A stretch of DNA of 64,000 nucleotides from Diatrype stigma (lineage: Eukaryota; Ascomycota; Sordariomycetes; Xylariales; Diatrypaceae), in NCBI GenBank assembly GCA_022225965.2, contig JAKJXP020000075.1:124001-188000 (forward strand). Reading direction: 5' to 3'. Positions 11,664 through 23,222 of this stretch are shown here, one piece after another. The notes under the pieces are model-generated. The model was given only the letters and a program-made list of their open reading frames with translations, ran no database searches and was not told the origin of the DNA. Position numbers and translations under genes: made by a program. How positions within the stretch are numbered: the stretch's first letter is position 1; each line of letters begins with the position of its first letter.

Positions 11664-14600
11664 GTTGATGTTGTAGTAGTCAACGCGATGACCCAGTAGT
11701 GACTTGTCACAGTCGCATCGGCATAGGTCTCGTTCGGATTCGGAAGAGGTCGGAAGTCTGGTGAAGACCGGAACCCCGCAAACCAGATGTAAATGGAGCT
11801 GGAACGTGAGCTATTTCAACTGCGACGAGCTCTCAACAGTCGTGATAAATAATCAATACAAAAATAAAATACTGGGACCATGGCAGTTTTTAAACATCAT
11901 ATGACGGATGGCCTAACACTAACACCCGAAGCCAGGAACAGGAACGTGTTTATTAGTCGCTGAAGGATTCGCGAATCACGGGCCGGAGTACATGGGGTGA
12001 TCATGGGGAGGGCCTGTGAGGTAACATTAGGCCAGGGCAGGTCCCAAGAGAATAGAGCATAGTCATAATAAAACAGGTAAACTGCCGACCCACGAAACCA
12101 CCTACCCTTCTTTGATTGGGCATCCCATTTGAGCAGGTCAGATCGATTTGCATCCATGAATCTGCATGACGGGCCACTCTCCTATAATCAGACCTGCTCA
12201 ACCAGTGACAAGTCTCGTGAGGCCTAGTGATGCGACCCGACACTTGCTTCTTAGCAGCGAGTTAGGTAGACTAGCAGCTGCCTTGATTGGTAGAAATGCC
12301 ACGGGCTGACGACATACCCGTGCTGCCGTGGACGTCTGCTACCGGCCAGACTTGTGGAATGAAGAACCAGACATTCCCAGTGACGACGATTGAGGGTCTA
12401 GTGACTCTAGTCTGTTAGCGTAGTTGCATTGGTGCTACGCCTCATCGCCCCATTTCACATCGCATCACTGATTCATACACTAGGTAGTCAATAGAGACAG
12501 TGGTGTATATTCACGCATACTCACAGCTCATCATGTACGAAGTGCGTGTTTTCGCTTTGCTAGCAAATGCCTACTTCGTACGTATGCACGCAGTTTGCGC
12601 AGTTTGTTTCGTCATGAAGGGCACCAGCAGAGCTACCGGGTAATACAAACCATATAGTAACTGTCTGGGTAGGCGATGTGATATAAGGCAGGTATAAGAG
12701 TATGACGTTATATTCGGCATGTTTATATAAGACACACTGGAAAAGGGGGAGGTAAGGAGTTTTCCCATCGAGGTTGCAACCTCAATGATTGAATTATTGG
12801 CGCTAGAAAATCGTCTGTACGGCAGGACGGTTACAGCGTAGCTGGGGCCTGCACTGTAGTTATAGGGTCTGAGGATGGGTGTAACAATCCACCGTCTATA
12901 GCAACCCACCACGATAACTACCTACCTAGGTACTTAAGTAGCTTTCGTAGCAGCTGCGTAGCTACCTGCCCAGCCTGCCTATAGTACAGGTAGCCTGAGT
13001 AGGTAGGCAAGCGGCAAGGTACCTAGGCAAGGGTAGGTCATGATTTGGAGCTTATAATTTGGGGGCGACGTGACGATGGCGCATCCTCCATGCCGCACCC
13101 CAGATTGTTTGACGTTAGTCGTTGGTTACTTTCATTTTCCCAGTGTTCCTGATCAGTTGTGGCGCTGTATTGTACTTCGTACCCAATAAGCCGTTGTTAT
13201 AGTTTGAGGATCCTGACTGACCTGACAGTTTTAATTCGCCCGAAAGCTGAGTCAGAGCCAATTGCACGTTTATGTGCAACCTGTTCACAGTTTGCCCATT
13301 ACATCGTCGCTCTCATGTTGTTTCACATGTGACCAGTCGCTTTGGATACTGTCTTAGGAGGTCAATAAAATAAGTCTTAGCTCGAGTCCCAAGGGTCCAA
13401 GGCCTGTACATAATAAATTGTCCAACCATGTTGAAGGGCCCTACATAAGGAGATAAGCTGATAGCGTCTTGTTTGACACTTGTTTGATACGAGATATATA
13501 TATGAGTGTCCGAGTAGACGCAGCCGTTTTTCATGTCTGCAATTTATATCCACACGATGTTTCCATCGCATCAATGTCTTGATCACGACGTTATCAAAGC
13601 TACGCTGAGGTGGGCAACTGAGGGACAAGAGAGCGAGACATTCAATTACTATTACGTGTGGCGATATACCGCGTTATTGGCGGAATTGATTCCGCTGGTT
13701 TTATATCTCCAGTTGCGAAACATTTGCCAATCTATGATAAAAGGCCATCCCTTACTCTGCGACGATTCCTCTCCGATATGCGCACTGGAATATACGAACG
13801 AAGCTGGCAGCGATGGCTGTATAATCAAGCGCAAGCAAACTGTTGGTCCGCTCAAATTGCTTGCTTACATAGGTACCTACTTACATGTATGTACGCATAC
13901 GAACCGAACTCCAACCACGTAGCCCGACAGTAACCGACAACGGTCAAAACGGTGTAGAAGCAGCAGCCCGATTGGTGCATCTTCCTCTCTGGACGGACTT
14001 GGATAACTCCTCTTTGATATAGTTAGTACGAGTAAACGAACGTCTGTTCAGGTGTCCACAAGCTCGCAAAGATCCGCGGCAGGCAAGGAAGGCGCTATCA
14101 CTCGGGGCATTGGCAAATTGGGTCGTGGTTCCCAGCGTTTCAACGTTTGGAGAAGCTGATTGACTGCCAGGCTGGCCGTGGGTCTCGCGGGTGCGAAATA
14201 CGGAAGACTTCCTTTCTCTTTTCTTTATAAACCAGCCTTGGTGCTTAATCTGCCATCTGCTCCTCTTCAAGTGACTAGCAACCTCCATCTGTCTGTGTAC
14301 TAACCGCTTCCTGATATTCGCTTCCCCCATTTTCAACTTAGCTAGAGGACACACCAGACCAAGTAGGAAACTAGGGATGGTAACCAAGGGGGCATAGACG
14401 TTGTTAAGGAGAACAATAGTTCACGGTCGTTGTTCCCGACAAGTTGCACCCGGTCGAAGTCGAATCAGATATTCACAATTAACTTTAGGATACACCCGGA
14501 TAACTTGGTGTATTCATTCTACATTTTAGTTTTGAGAGCAATTGGGGCTTGTTGGTCTTCTAAACCTCCAAGGTTGTCAGATAGGTATAACACACATCCA

Positions 14601-14719
14601 CTGCCAGCCATCCCCTTTGCACCCCCACCCCGCCCCCACCCCCACCTTCACCTTGAATCCCCCCGCAGAACCACTACCCCAATTATACACCCCCCTATCC
14701 CCCTTTAAATTCGCGGAAG
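11664..14719. other. 3-kb spacer, no gene seen
   Basis: Open frames are short and lack protein character. At about 12910-13040 there is low-complexity sequence built from TACCTACC/TAGGTAGG words, common in sordariomycete spacers. A strongly C-rich tract at about 14600-14705 immediately precedes the ATG of the ThDP enzyme and is probably its promoter/5' UTR. Confidence 0.5.
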
Positions 14720-17479
14720 ATGCTTTCGCGAGCAGCAGCGGCGGCGGCGGCGAAGTCCCAGCCCCTCACCCCTCCCCCGCTTCGCCCGGCAAACATTCAC
14801 TTCCTTGCCTCCAATCGTTCCCGCCTACCGGCAAGATTGCCGGCATTAGCGAATCTGGTTCTACCAGTCTTATCCGATACCGCAATTCCCAATGCACCCC
14901 ATACGCCGCCCTATACACCTTGCCGAGGGATAGCTAGCCTAGCGAGCCACACGGGTCAGGAGGGCGGGTCCACATCGGGTGGCGTTTCGGCAAGCGGACT
15001 GTTGCGCATCCCTTGGAGACCCAGCCAAGCACTCCTTGAAAATGCCGGTACCACCACGTCCTCCTCCTCGGCTGCTTTCGTACGAACATACGGCAGCATC
15101 AGTCATACAGGTACCCAGGGGGCAGTTTCTACAGCAACTACTCGCCAAACTTCGTTATCAACGCAGCACTCGGTACGGGTCGCCAAGGATCGGCAATTAT
15201 TTGTTTTAAATCCATTAAACGAGCCGCCTGCACTTCGCGGTCAACTTCATGGTCCCGGCCTCGGCCCCAGTCACAGTGTCAATCGCCGCAACTTTTCATC
15301 ATCATCATCATCACCATCAGCACCATCCAATAATCCCAACATGTATACAGCCTCGTTTGCGTTTTTCGAGGCAATATGGGAGGCCGGTATCACCCACTGC
15401 TTCGTCAATCTAGGGTCTGACCACCCCAGTATCATCGAGGCGATGGTGAAGGGTCAGCGGGAGAAGAAGGACCAATTCCCGCGCATCATCACGTGTCCCA
15501 ACGAGGTAGGTGCTGCCCAATACACTCCGGCATGGTTACATGATTGCACACTTACAGAGAGCTCCTTCCTTTCCGCCCTTTGGCTTGGGTCGACCTGATG
15601 TCACTGGTTACCTAGGTAACTGGCTACTAGTAGGTCGATGAACTAACGGATTGTGACTATCTAGATGGTAGCCATGTCGATGGCCGACGGTTACGCGCGT
15701 CTAACGGGTCAGCCGCAATGCGTGATCGTGCACGTAGACGTCGGGACGCAGGGGCTCGGAGCGGCGGTGCACAACTCGGGAACGGGACGGGCGCCGGTGC
15801 TGGTGTTCGCGGGCCTGAGCCCGTTCACCCTCGAGGGCGAGATGCGCGGCTCGCGCACCGAGTACATCCACTGGATCCAGGACGTGCCCGACCAGAAGCA
15901 GATCATCGGCCAGTACTGCCGGTACACGGCCGAGATCAAGACCGGCAAGAACATCAAGCAGATGGTCAACCGCGCCCTGCAGTTCGCCACGAGCGACCCC
16001 TGCGGGCCCGTCTACCTCGTCGGCGCCCGCGAGGTCATGGAGGAGGAGATCACGCCCTACTCGCTCGACCAGTCGGTGTGGGACCGCGTCGAGCTCGGCA
16101 ACCTCCCCCCCAAGGCGGCCAAGAGCATCGGCGAGGCGCTGGCGGGCGCCGAGCACCCGCTACTCATCACGGGCTTCTCCGGGCGCAACCAGAAGATCCC
16201 CGCGGCCCTGGTGCAGCTGGCCGACACGGTCAAGGGCCTGCGCATGCTCGACACGGGCGGCAGCGACATGTGCTTCCCGGCGTCGCACCCGTCGTGGCTC
16301 GGGCTGCGCTTCGGCGTCGAGCCCGACGCCATCGAGAAGGCCGACGTCATCATCCTGCTGGACGTCGACGTGCCCTGGATCCCCGCCCACAACAAGCCCC
16401 GCGCCGACGCCAAGATCTTCCACATCGACGTCGACCCCCTCAAGCAGCTCATGCCGCTCTTCTACGTGCCGGCGCGCCACCGGTACCGCGCCGACGCGCT
16501 CGCCGCCGTCGAGCAGATCACGGCCGAGGCCAGCGCCGCGGCGGCGAAGCTCGACGACGCCGCGGCCGCGGCTGTGAGCAAGAGGTGGGACGCGCTCGTG
16601 GCCTCGCACAAGGCGCGGCTCGACGGCATCGCGGCCCGGGCGGAGCCCGCGGCCGACGGCACCTTCGGCACGGGCCACCTGTGCCGGAAGCTGCGGGCGC
16701 TGTGCCCGGCCGACGCCATCTACGCGATCGAGGCGGTGACCAACACGGGGTTCGTGCACGACAACCTGCAGCCGGAGCTGCCGGGGTCGTGGATCAACTG
16801 CGGCGGGGGCGGGCTGGGGTGGTCGGGCGGCGGCGCGCTGGGCATCAAGCTCGCGACCGACGCGCAGCACGGCGGGAAGGGCAAGGGCAAGTTCGTCGTG
16901 CAGATCGTGGGCGATGGCACTTTCCTCTTCTCCGTGCCGGGGAGCGTGTATTGGATCTCGAAGCGGTATAATATCCCCGTGCTGACGATTGTGTTGAACA
17001 ATAAAGGTGAGTTGATGCGCCCAGTTAATCTCTCGCACTCTCACTCATTCTGTTATTGTGCCTTCTTAATATCGCATCTCGGCCATTCACACTCTGTCCT
17101 CCATCCCACCCATCCCCCCTTCCCCTTCCCTGCCCTACAAACTGTCTAGCCCTTCAACCTCTCCCTCTTGTTGCTTACGAGAAAGCTGACCAATCCAACC
17201 CAACGATCTGAACATTTAGGCTGGAACGCTCCTCGAAGATCGATGCTCCTCGTCCATCCCGACGGCCTGGCTTCCAAGGCTACCAACGAGGAGATTAACA
17301 TCTCGTTCGACCCGGTGCCCGACTACGCCGGCATCGCCAAGGCGGCCTGTGGGGGCGACCTCTTCGCGGCCAAGGTCGACAAGGCCGACCAGCTGGAGGC
17401 CACGCTCAAGGAGGCCATCGCGTCGGTGCAGGGCGGGCAGAGCGCTGTGGTGGATTGCAAGGTTACTTTGAATTGCTAG
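14720..17479 (+). CDS. Thiamine diphosphate-dependent enzyme, acetolactate-synthase-like
   Basis: Three exons: 14720-15505, 15665-17006 and 17220-17479, 795 aa. Introns 15506-15664 and 17007-17219 are GTAGGT...TAG and GTGAGT...TAG. The conserved chain begins at Met208 (ATG at 15341, MYTASFAFFEAIWEAGI). The catalytic Glu is in CPNEMVAMSMADGYARLTG. The central domain carries DVDVPWIP and FHIDVDP. The ThDP-binding motif starts VGDGTFLFS and ends LNNKGWNAPRRS. The family condenses or cleaves 2-oxo acids; this clade is distinct from biosynthetic acetolactate synthase and its substrate is unknown. The 207-residue N-terminal extension is Ala/Ser/Arg-rich, begins MLSRAAAAAAAKSQ and looks like a mitochondrial presequence followed by a disordered region. 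Initiation at 15341 would give a 588-aa form. Confidence 0.9.
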
Positions 17480-19003
17480 TCAGGTGCCTAATGAGTTGGT
17501 GATGCGTAATAGTAGCCAGATAGATGCATTCGTAAATACGTGGCTAGGTAATTAGCCAGTTTGACACCTGCTGCTGCTTAATGGATCAAGCAGTGGATGA
17601 AGTATTCCGGTCATGCATGATCTTAGGGTCTGGAAACCCCTGATCTTTCTTTCTACCGGACAGCATCCCGAAACCTGTTAAGGGTGAGTGAATGTCACTT
17701 TGACTCAATGGTTGAAATCTGGGAACTGAATACAGTGACACATTCTATGATTCCATGTTGACTTTCTTCGGCTTCGGTTATGAACATCTTTCCCTAGACC
17801 GCCCGGGCCCTCTCTTTTCTTTTCTTTCTCAGGAGCGGAGATGGCATCCTTGGCTACACAGGCTACCCATACCTACCTGAAAAGACAGTATAGATAGATA
17901 CGCGAGAACCCAGTTTGACCAATTGGTGCCCGGGGGGTGATAAGATGTTCAAAACTCGCAGAGCTTTGGTCAATCCCATCATATCGCTACGACGATGTGC
18001 TGGACAGGTGGACGGTACGGCTCCTGAAAATTGAAACCGTACTCACATAACTGATATATCATATAGTTACTTATGTAGCAGGTGGATCACCCGACAGTAT
18101 CGCCGAAATAGAACGGGCGGAGGTCGGCGGGAGATAATTAATTCGTTGAAAACACCCGCTCCGAGGTATTGTACCGCTGCTGGCTGTGAGCCTGAGATAG
18201 GTAAGATCTGGCGTCGAGGGTTCCTCCTAGACGGAGTCTCTGGACGCTACCTAGTGGGCGTGAAAGTATAGTTACACGTACGCTAGCAGCCAGACAGCCG
18301 AGATCTCCAATCATTACCCCATTCGTGCGATCGTGCCTCAGGTTAGTCTACATAGCTGCAGGCGCAGGTGTCTAGGGGATTTAGATGCTACAGCTTATCT
18401 CAGAATCAGACGTATTTCCTGGACCTTCCAATTCAAGGTTGCTAATAGGGGGGCTGGTGATGGCTTGTATGTGGCTAGTGGTGGCTAATATGGGGCTGGT
18501 GGTGCGAATGGTCCAGGAAAGACGTCTGAAACGGCGATCCGAAAAAGGGCTGACCCTGGTGAACAAATGTATGGGAAATGAAAAGATACCGCACTGTCAC
18601 TCCCCCATAACTTCGCCAATCCTTATCCTATAAGAAATCCGAAAATACGCCAAAGGTCGCAGCTCAATGGAGATCATTTTGATATAAAATATAAAGCTTT
18701 ACGATATCGGATGGCCGTAATACAACTTCAAAACGAACAAGGGTACCCTGGTGAACACTTTTGATCGTTCTGGACTCGTTTGGAATTTCGTTAAAACGCG
18801 ACGTATCAAAAATGCGAAAGTACCCAGAGATAGCCGTATTCGATGGCTACCTCCGGACGTCGTCGGATTTTGAATATCTTGAAAATTAGCAAAGTTATTG
18901 GGAAAAAGGTATATAGGGGGGTACTTGTCCGCCCTGGCCCCTATAGGAGTCCGATCGCCGTCTCAGACCACTTTTCGGAATCCGGTGGCCCCAGCCACAC
19001 TTG

Positions 19004-19053
<50 letters not shown>

Positions 19054-21033
19054 AGTNNNNNNCCCCCCCCCCCCCCCCCCCCCCCCCCCCCTTACCCAAA
19101 AGAAAAGTGGTCTGTTTCTGAGATAAGCTACAGCCGCCAACCAGATTGCAGATGCAGCAGCAAATCCAGGTAGGGCCTGGACCCAGGCAGTCGCCACCAG
19201 AGTCGACCTCGCAGCCCTTACAGCATTCGCATAGGTACTCGCCTTCACCGGACTAGGAGCACCTGGGTGAGGGCTGCGTGGTCCCGAGGTCATTCGGGAC
19301 CCCTCCCCCTTTTTCTCTCTCCTTAACTGGTCCGATCGATTTGGGGATTGCTGCAACCACCATCTCTGCATGCCATGCATGCGGTAGGTAGGTAGGTACA
19401 GAACCTACCTACAATATCTAACGCATGGTCAGCTCAAGTTAATAGTTAAGTACAAAGAGCGGATAGAGGTGTATCCTTGCGTCCATTATGTCGCTCATGC
19501 ATGCACTCATGCATGTATGTATGTTTCTACCTTCCGGTTCTCGAGGTCAAAATTGCAAATCTCAACTCCGCTCATCTTTCCCCAGCGCCCAATCCACAAT
19601 CCTCTCAGTCTGGGGTCATCCAACAATATGGGCATGGAACCATTGACATAAAATATTAAATATATTTATTAAAGCTCTCTTTATTTGCCTGTTATTATAA
19701 GGAGTACCGATTATCTAGTCTAGATCGAATCCACTGCCTCATAGCCCAATGAGCGGCACAACAAAGCTCGCGAATCCAGGGTAGCATCCTGGACTCCTGG
19801 AGTGCTGGGTTTCCTCACCAAACACGCGACAGAGCAGCTGGGCCGGCATAGAAGTTGCTATATCCCCAGGGAACAACCATCCCCTGCTGATCACGAGCCT
19901 TGTAGCTTGCAGGAGAGCCGACTTGCTATTGACGCCCGGAGCTGCAGGACCGTCCTGGCTGCCTGGCTGCCTGGACAGGGCCAAGAGGATCAAGAGGGTA
20001 AAGAGGAACATCGGATCAGGACCCTTCGGGCGTTAGCTCGAACTCCACCACATACTTAGTTACGACCCATCCTAGTTACCACCTGAGCCGGTGAGCCCTT
20101 CTTTGACCTTTCGCGATCTCTCTTGTTGGACCCTTACATAGTATAGTATTATTTTTACGGGCCTTTGACTGAATTTCTTCTACCCACGAGCCAATCAGAT
20201 CTTTTACCTGCGAGCTGCAACTTACAGGACTGTATGCTCCTTGCAAGTGGATATTTCAAGATACCAGCCAGACCCATACATCCCATAGTACAATCTATAG
20301 GTAAATCACAAGACCGCCTCCATACCACTATCCATACCACTAGCACCGGTTGGTGGAGAGCTTCTTATTAGTTGCCGGCCACCTCTCGCCAAAAATATTT
20401 GACAGACAGAAACCTACCTCTCGATCTTTCCGAAAATCCGGTGCTCGCTCTTCGACCCATTGGGAACGAACTCATTGACTCATTGCAGCTCAGGCAGAAT
20501 GGCCAACATGTTCGGGTGAAACGTTCGAACGTCAGGGTCACTTAACACTTACCACCTGACTTCACTATTGTATCTACAGCACAACGTACTACGCTGCACA
20601 TCGGATTGACCCCGATCCCCTGAGCTACCCCAACGGACGAGCTCAACCCACCCACCAGTCTAGTCCCTGCCGTGCAACCGCTGTGCGACCTAATACCTAC
20701 TTTCCGTCGTTCAATCCGCCCACGTCTCTGAAAGAGAGGAAGGCCAATTCGCTCAGCTGTCGTGGAACAGTCTATTTGCGCGGTACCATGTACGTTGTTG
20801 ATAGCGCATCGAGATTTCATACAGATGAGCGCCATTGGACTCGATAACCTTGGGTTCCTACTCGTCTCGCAATTAACGATCCCGCCCGACACACCGACGG
20901 CGGGTTCCGTCGGTTGAAGATTTGGTTAACCCGGTTCCCAAGATAGAGTACCTTCTTGTCGCGATCAATTCATCGAGTATTCGCACAACCATTCATCAGC
21001 CGTGACGGGGAACATCGTCGAATGCGAAACAAC
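17480..21033. other. 3.5-kb spacer with an assembly gap
   Basis: No gene is supported. It holds the gap at 19005-19091, GGTA/CCTA low-complexity near 19380-19415, an ATGC-type microsatellite near 19495-19525 and, from about 20400, the upstream region of the cyclin gene. Open frames crossing the gap are artefacts of its homopolymers. Confidence 0.5.
19005..19091. other. Assembly gap flanked by poly-G and poly-C
   Basis: A run of 48 G (19005-19052), then AAGT, six N (19057-19062) and 29 C (19063-19091). Both edges become poly-G when read into the gap, as expected from low-signal base calls, so neither homopolymers nor gap length should be trusted. Confidence 0.9.
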
Positions 21034-22251
21034 ATGGCGGACCAAAGTGATGAACACCAGGGAGGGGATGCATCCGAGTCCGGCCAAGAATCCCAGCAGC
21101 AACAACAACAGCAAGAGCCACAGCAAGAGAAAAGCATCACACCGACGACACCGCCGCCGGCCCCCAACCCTTCGACGGATCCCCGCCTACTTACCCAGGC
21201 CCGTACCCCGCCCCCTCTGCACGCCGCAGCTCCGACAGATTCCTCCCAAGATCTGTTCAAGATCTCGCCGATCGCCGCTCTCAAGCTCCTAGGATCCGGC
21301 ATCGAGGCCCTTGTACGCATGACGGGCGACATCCCGCCTACGCCCCCACCTGCGAATCCGACGTTCCCGCACATGAGTGGCATGCAGCGCGAGAAGGCCG
21401 CAATTGTGCGAAGCTATTCGGAGAAGAGTCTGGCGCGACTGCGGGAACAGGCCGAGGCTGGCGATAAGCAGAAGGCGCAAGAGCTGGAGCAGGCAGCAGC
21501 ACAGGGGGGCAACCTCGGAGACGTACGACCACCGGCCGAGTCACGGCCCTCGACCTCGTCGTTCTCGTCGTCTTCGACCTCGAGCGGCGCCCAGCAGGAG
21601 TCCATCGACGGCGTCCGCCTGCGGCCGGCGTCCACCCCGTCATCTTCGGGCTCGACAGCCTCGGGAGCCCCGGGCCCGTACGTAGTGATCGGGGCCAACT
21701 CGCAGCCGCTGAACCTGCAGCACAGCGCGATCACGCGGAAGTTCTTCAGCAAGGCGCCGCCGCCCATCAGCATCGAGGAGTACCTGCTGCGGATCCACCG
21801 GTTCTGCCCGATGAGCACGGCCGTGTACCTCGCGACGTCGTACTACATCTTCCGGCTCGCGGTCGAGGAGCGCGCCATCGCCGTCACGCGCCGCAACTGC
21901 CACCGCCTCCTGCTGGCGGGCCTGCGCGTCGCCATGAAGGCCCTCGAGGACCTGAGCTACCCCCACCGCAAGGTCGCCCGCGTCGGCGGCGTCAGCGAGG
22001 CCGAGCTCGCCCGCCTCGAGATCAGCTTCTGCTTCCTCGCCGGCTTCGAGCTCGTCGTCCGCGAGGAGACCCTCCGCGCTCACTGGGAGACCCTGAGTAA
22101 CGGCACTGGCTTCTTGGGAGCGGCTGGCGGTCTCGGCGGTGGCGGTGGCGGCATTGGAGACATTGGCGGAGTCCCGATCCTGAAGCTGGAAAACAGGCGG
22201 AAGAAGATAAAGCCCGAGTTTGAACTGGTGATAGCAGAGGCCGGGACGTGA
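21034..22251 (+). CDS. PHO85-type cyclin (Pho80/PREG-like)
   Basis: Single exon, 405 aa from the ATG at 21034, chosen for its AACATGG context; an in-frame ATG at 20956 would add 26 residues. The N-terminal half is disordered, with a Gln-rich run (about residues 20-38) and Pro/Ser-rich segments. The C-terminal half has the cyclin box of the Pho80 family: PISIEEYLLRIHRFCPMST, LATSYYIFRL, NCHRLLLAGLRVAMK and VGGVSEAELARLEISFCFL. Such cyclins bind a Pho85-like kinase; Pho80/PREG members repress phosphate-acquisition genes when phosphate is plentiful, and others control glycogen or polarity. The conserved GGVSEAELARLE block favours the Pho80/Pcl6-Pcl7 group. A Gly-rich tail follows the box. Assignment to the phosphate pathway is inference. 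Confidence 0.88.
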   Translation: MADQSDEHQGGDASESGQESQQQQQQQEPQQEKSITPTTPPPAPNPSTDPRLLTQARTPPPLHAAAPTDSSQDLFKISPIAALKLLGSGIEALVRMTGDIPPTPPPANPTFPHMSGMQREKAAIVRSYSEKSLARLREQAEAGDKQKAQELEQAAAQGGNLGDVRPPAESRPSTSSFSSSSTSSGAQQESIDGVRLRPASTPSSSGSTASGAPGPYVVIGANSQPLNLQHSAITRKFFSKAPPPISIEEYLLRIHRFCPMSTAVYLATSYYIFRLAVEERAIAVTRRNCHRLLLAGLRVAMKALEDLSYPHRKVARVGGVSEAELARLEISFCFLAGFELVVREETLRAHWETLSNGTGFLGAAGGLGGGGGGIGDIGGVPILKLENRRKKIKPEFELVIAEAGT

Positions 22252-23222
22252 GATCAGGTGGGGTGGGGTGAGGTGAGGTGAGGTGATGTGGAGTTTTGGT
22301 TTTGTTCCCGTTCCCAACAACGAATTTGCATTCTGAAGATTTCAACGGGGGTTCTATGCAATGGCAATTGGCATGGTAGGCAGGCAGGCAGGCATATTGG
22401 TTTTTGTTTCTTTTGCTTTGTCCCTCGATTCTTTCCTCACTCTGGATCTGGGATATATATACCTACCTATGGACGGATGGACGGATGGACGGGACGGACT
22501 GCTTTTGGCACAACAAGCACGTAAAAGCACTACGACGAAACGGAACGCCACGAAATGTATTATATATATACCTGGATGGATACCCCGGACTGCCTACACA
22601 GGGTCCCTATGGAGGAAACGAATGCACTGTACATATTAGGATAGCTTTGTGTGTGTATATATGTATGATTTGACGCGGGCCTTTGTTCTTCTTCTTTTCG
22701 ACAGCTTGTCTATGATAAGGTAGTGATCTCACAATGTCTGAGGCATACATAGGGAGAAGTGATTACATGGTGGTGAATTGAGTGTTAGTCTTGCCCCTGA
22801 TGTGAATGTCCTGTAACGTGCAGTGGTTCCAACGGAATGATTGAAAGTGTGCCCCAGGGCAGTTGTCTATAGAATACTTAGTCTATCCCGGTCATACCAC
22901 CAATAAGGTTTTATATGCCTCTATTTATAGCGGCTCAGTGGGTAGGGGGGCTATTTAGATACCTGTGAGGTTGTTTATCGGGCGGTATTAGATAAGGCGA
23001 TCTACCCCGCAGCATAGAATTGCCAGACTATACCATTTACCCCACCAATCGAAGAGACGACGACTACCTCAGCCACTTACATAAGTTAAGTCATTCCCTT
23101 GAACTTGTTCAACCGCTATAACCCGCGCATATCCGCCCTCGATCCACCCAAAGAGGTAGGTACTTAAATATTAGCCAAGGAGGCCATAATCACATCGCTC
23201 CGTAGCTAGATAATCCAATAAA
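22252..23222. other. Spacer between cyclin and aminopeptidase
   Basis: GGTGAGGTGA-type repeats just after the cyclin stop (22258-22290), GGCA repeats near 22376-22392, GGAC/GGAT repeats near 22472-22500 and a TATATA run near 22560. The last 100 bases are probably the aminopeptidase promoter. No gene-like open frame. Confidence 0.5.

Noticed and set aside
15718..16971. 417-codon frame overlapping the ThDP enzyme
   Set aside because: Arg/Pro/Ala-only composition, caused by the G/C-ending codons of the real gene in another frame.
18895..19380. Open frame crossing the first N gap with poly-Pro/poly-Gly
   Set aside because: Produced by the artefactual G and C homopolymers around the gap.
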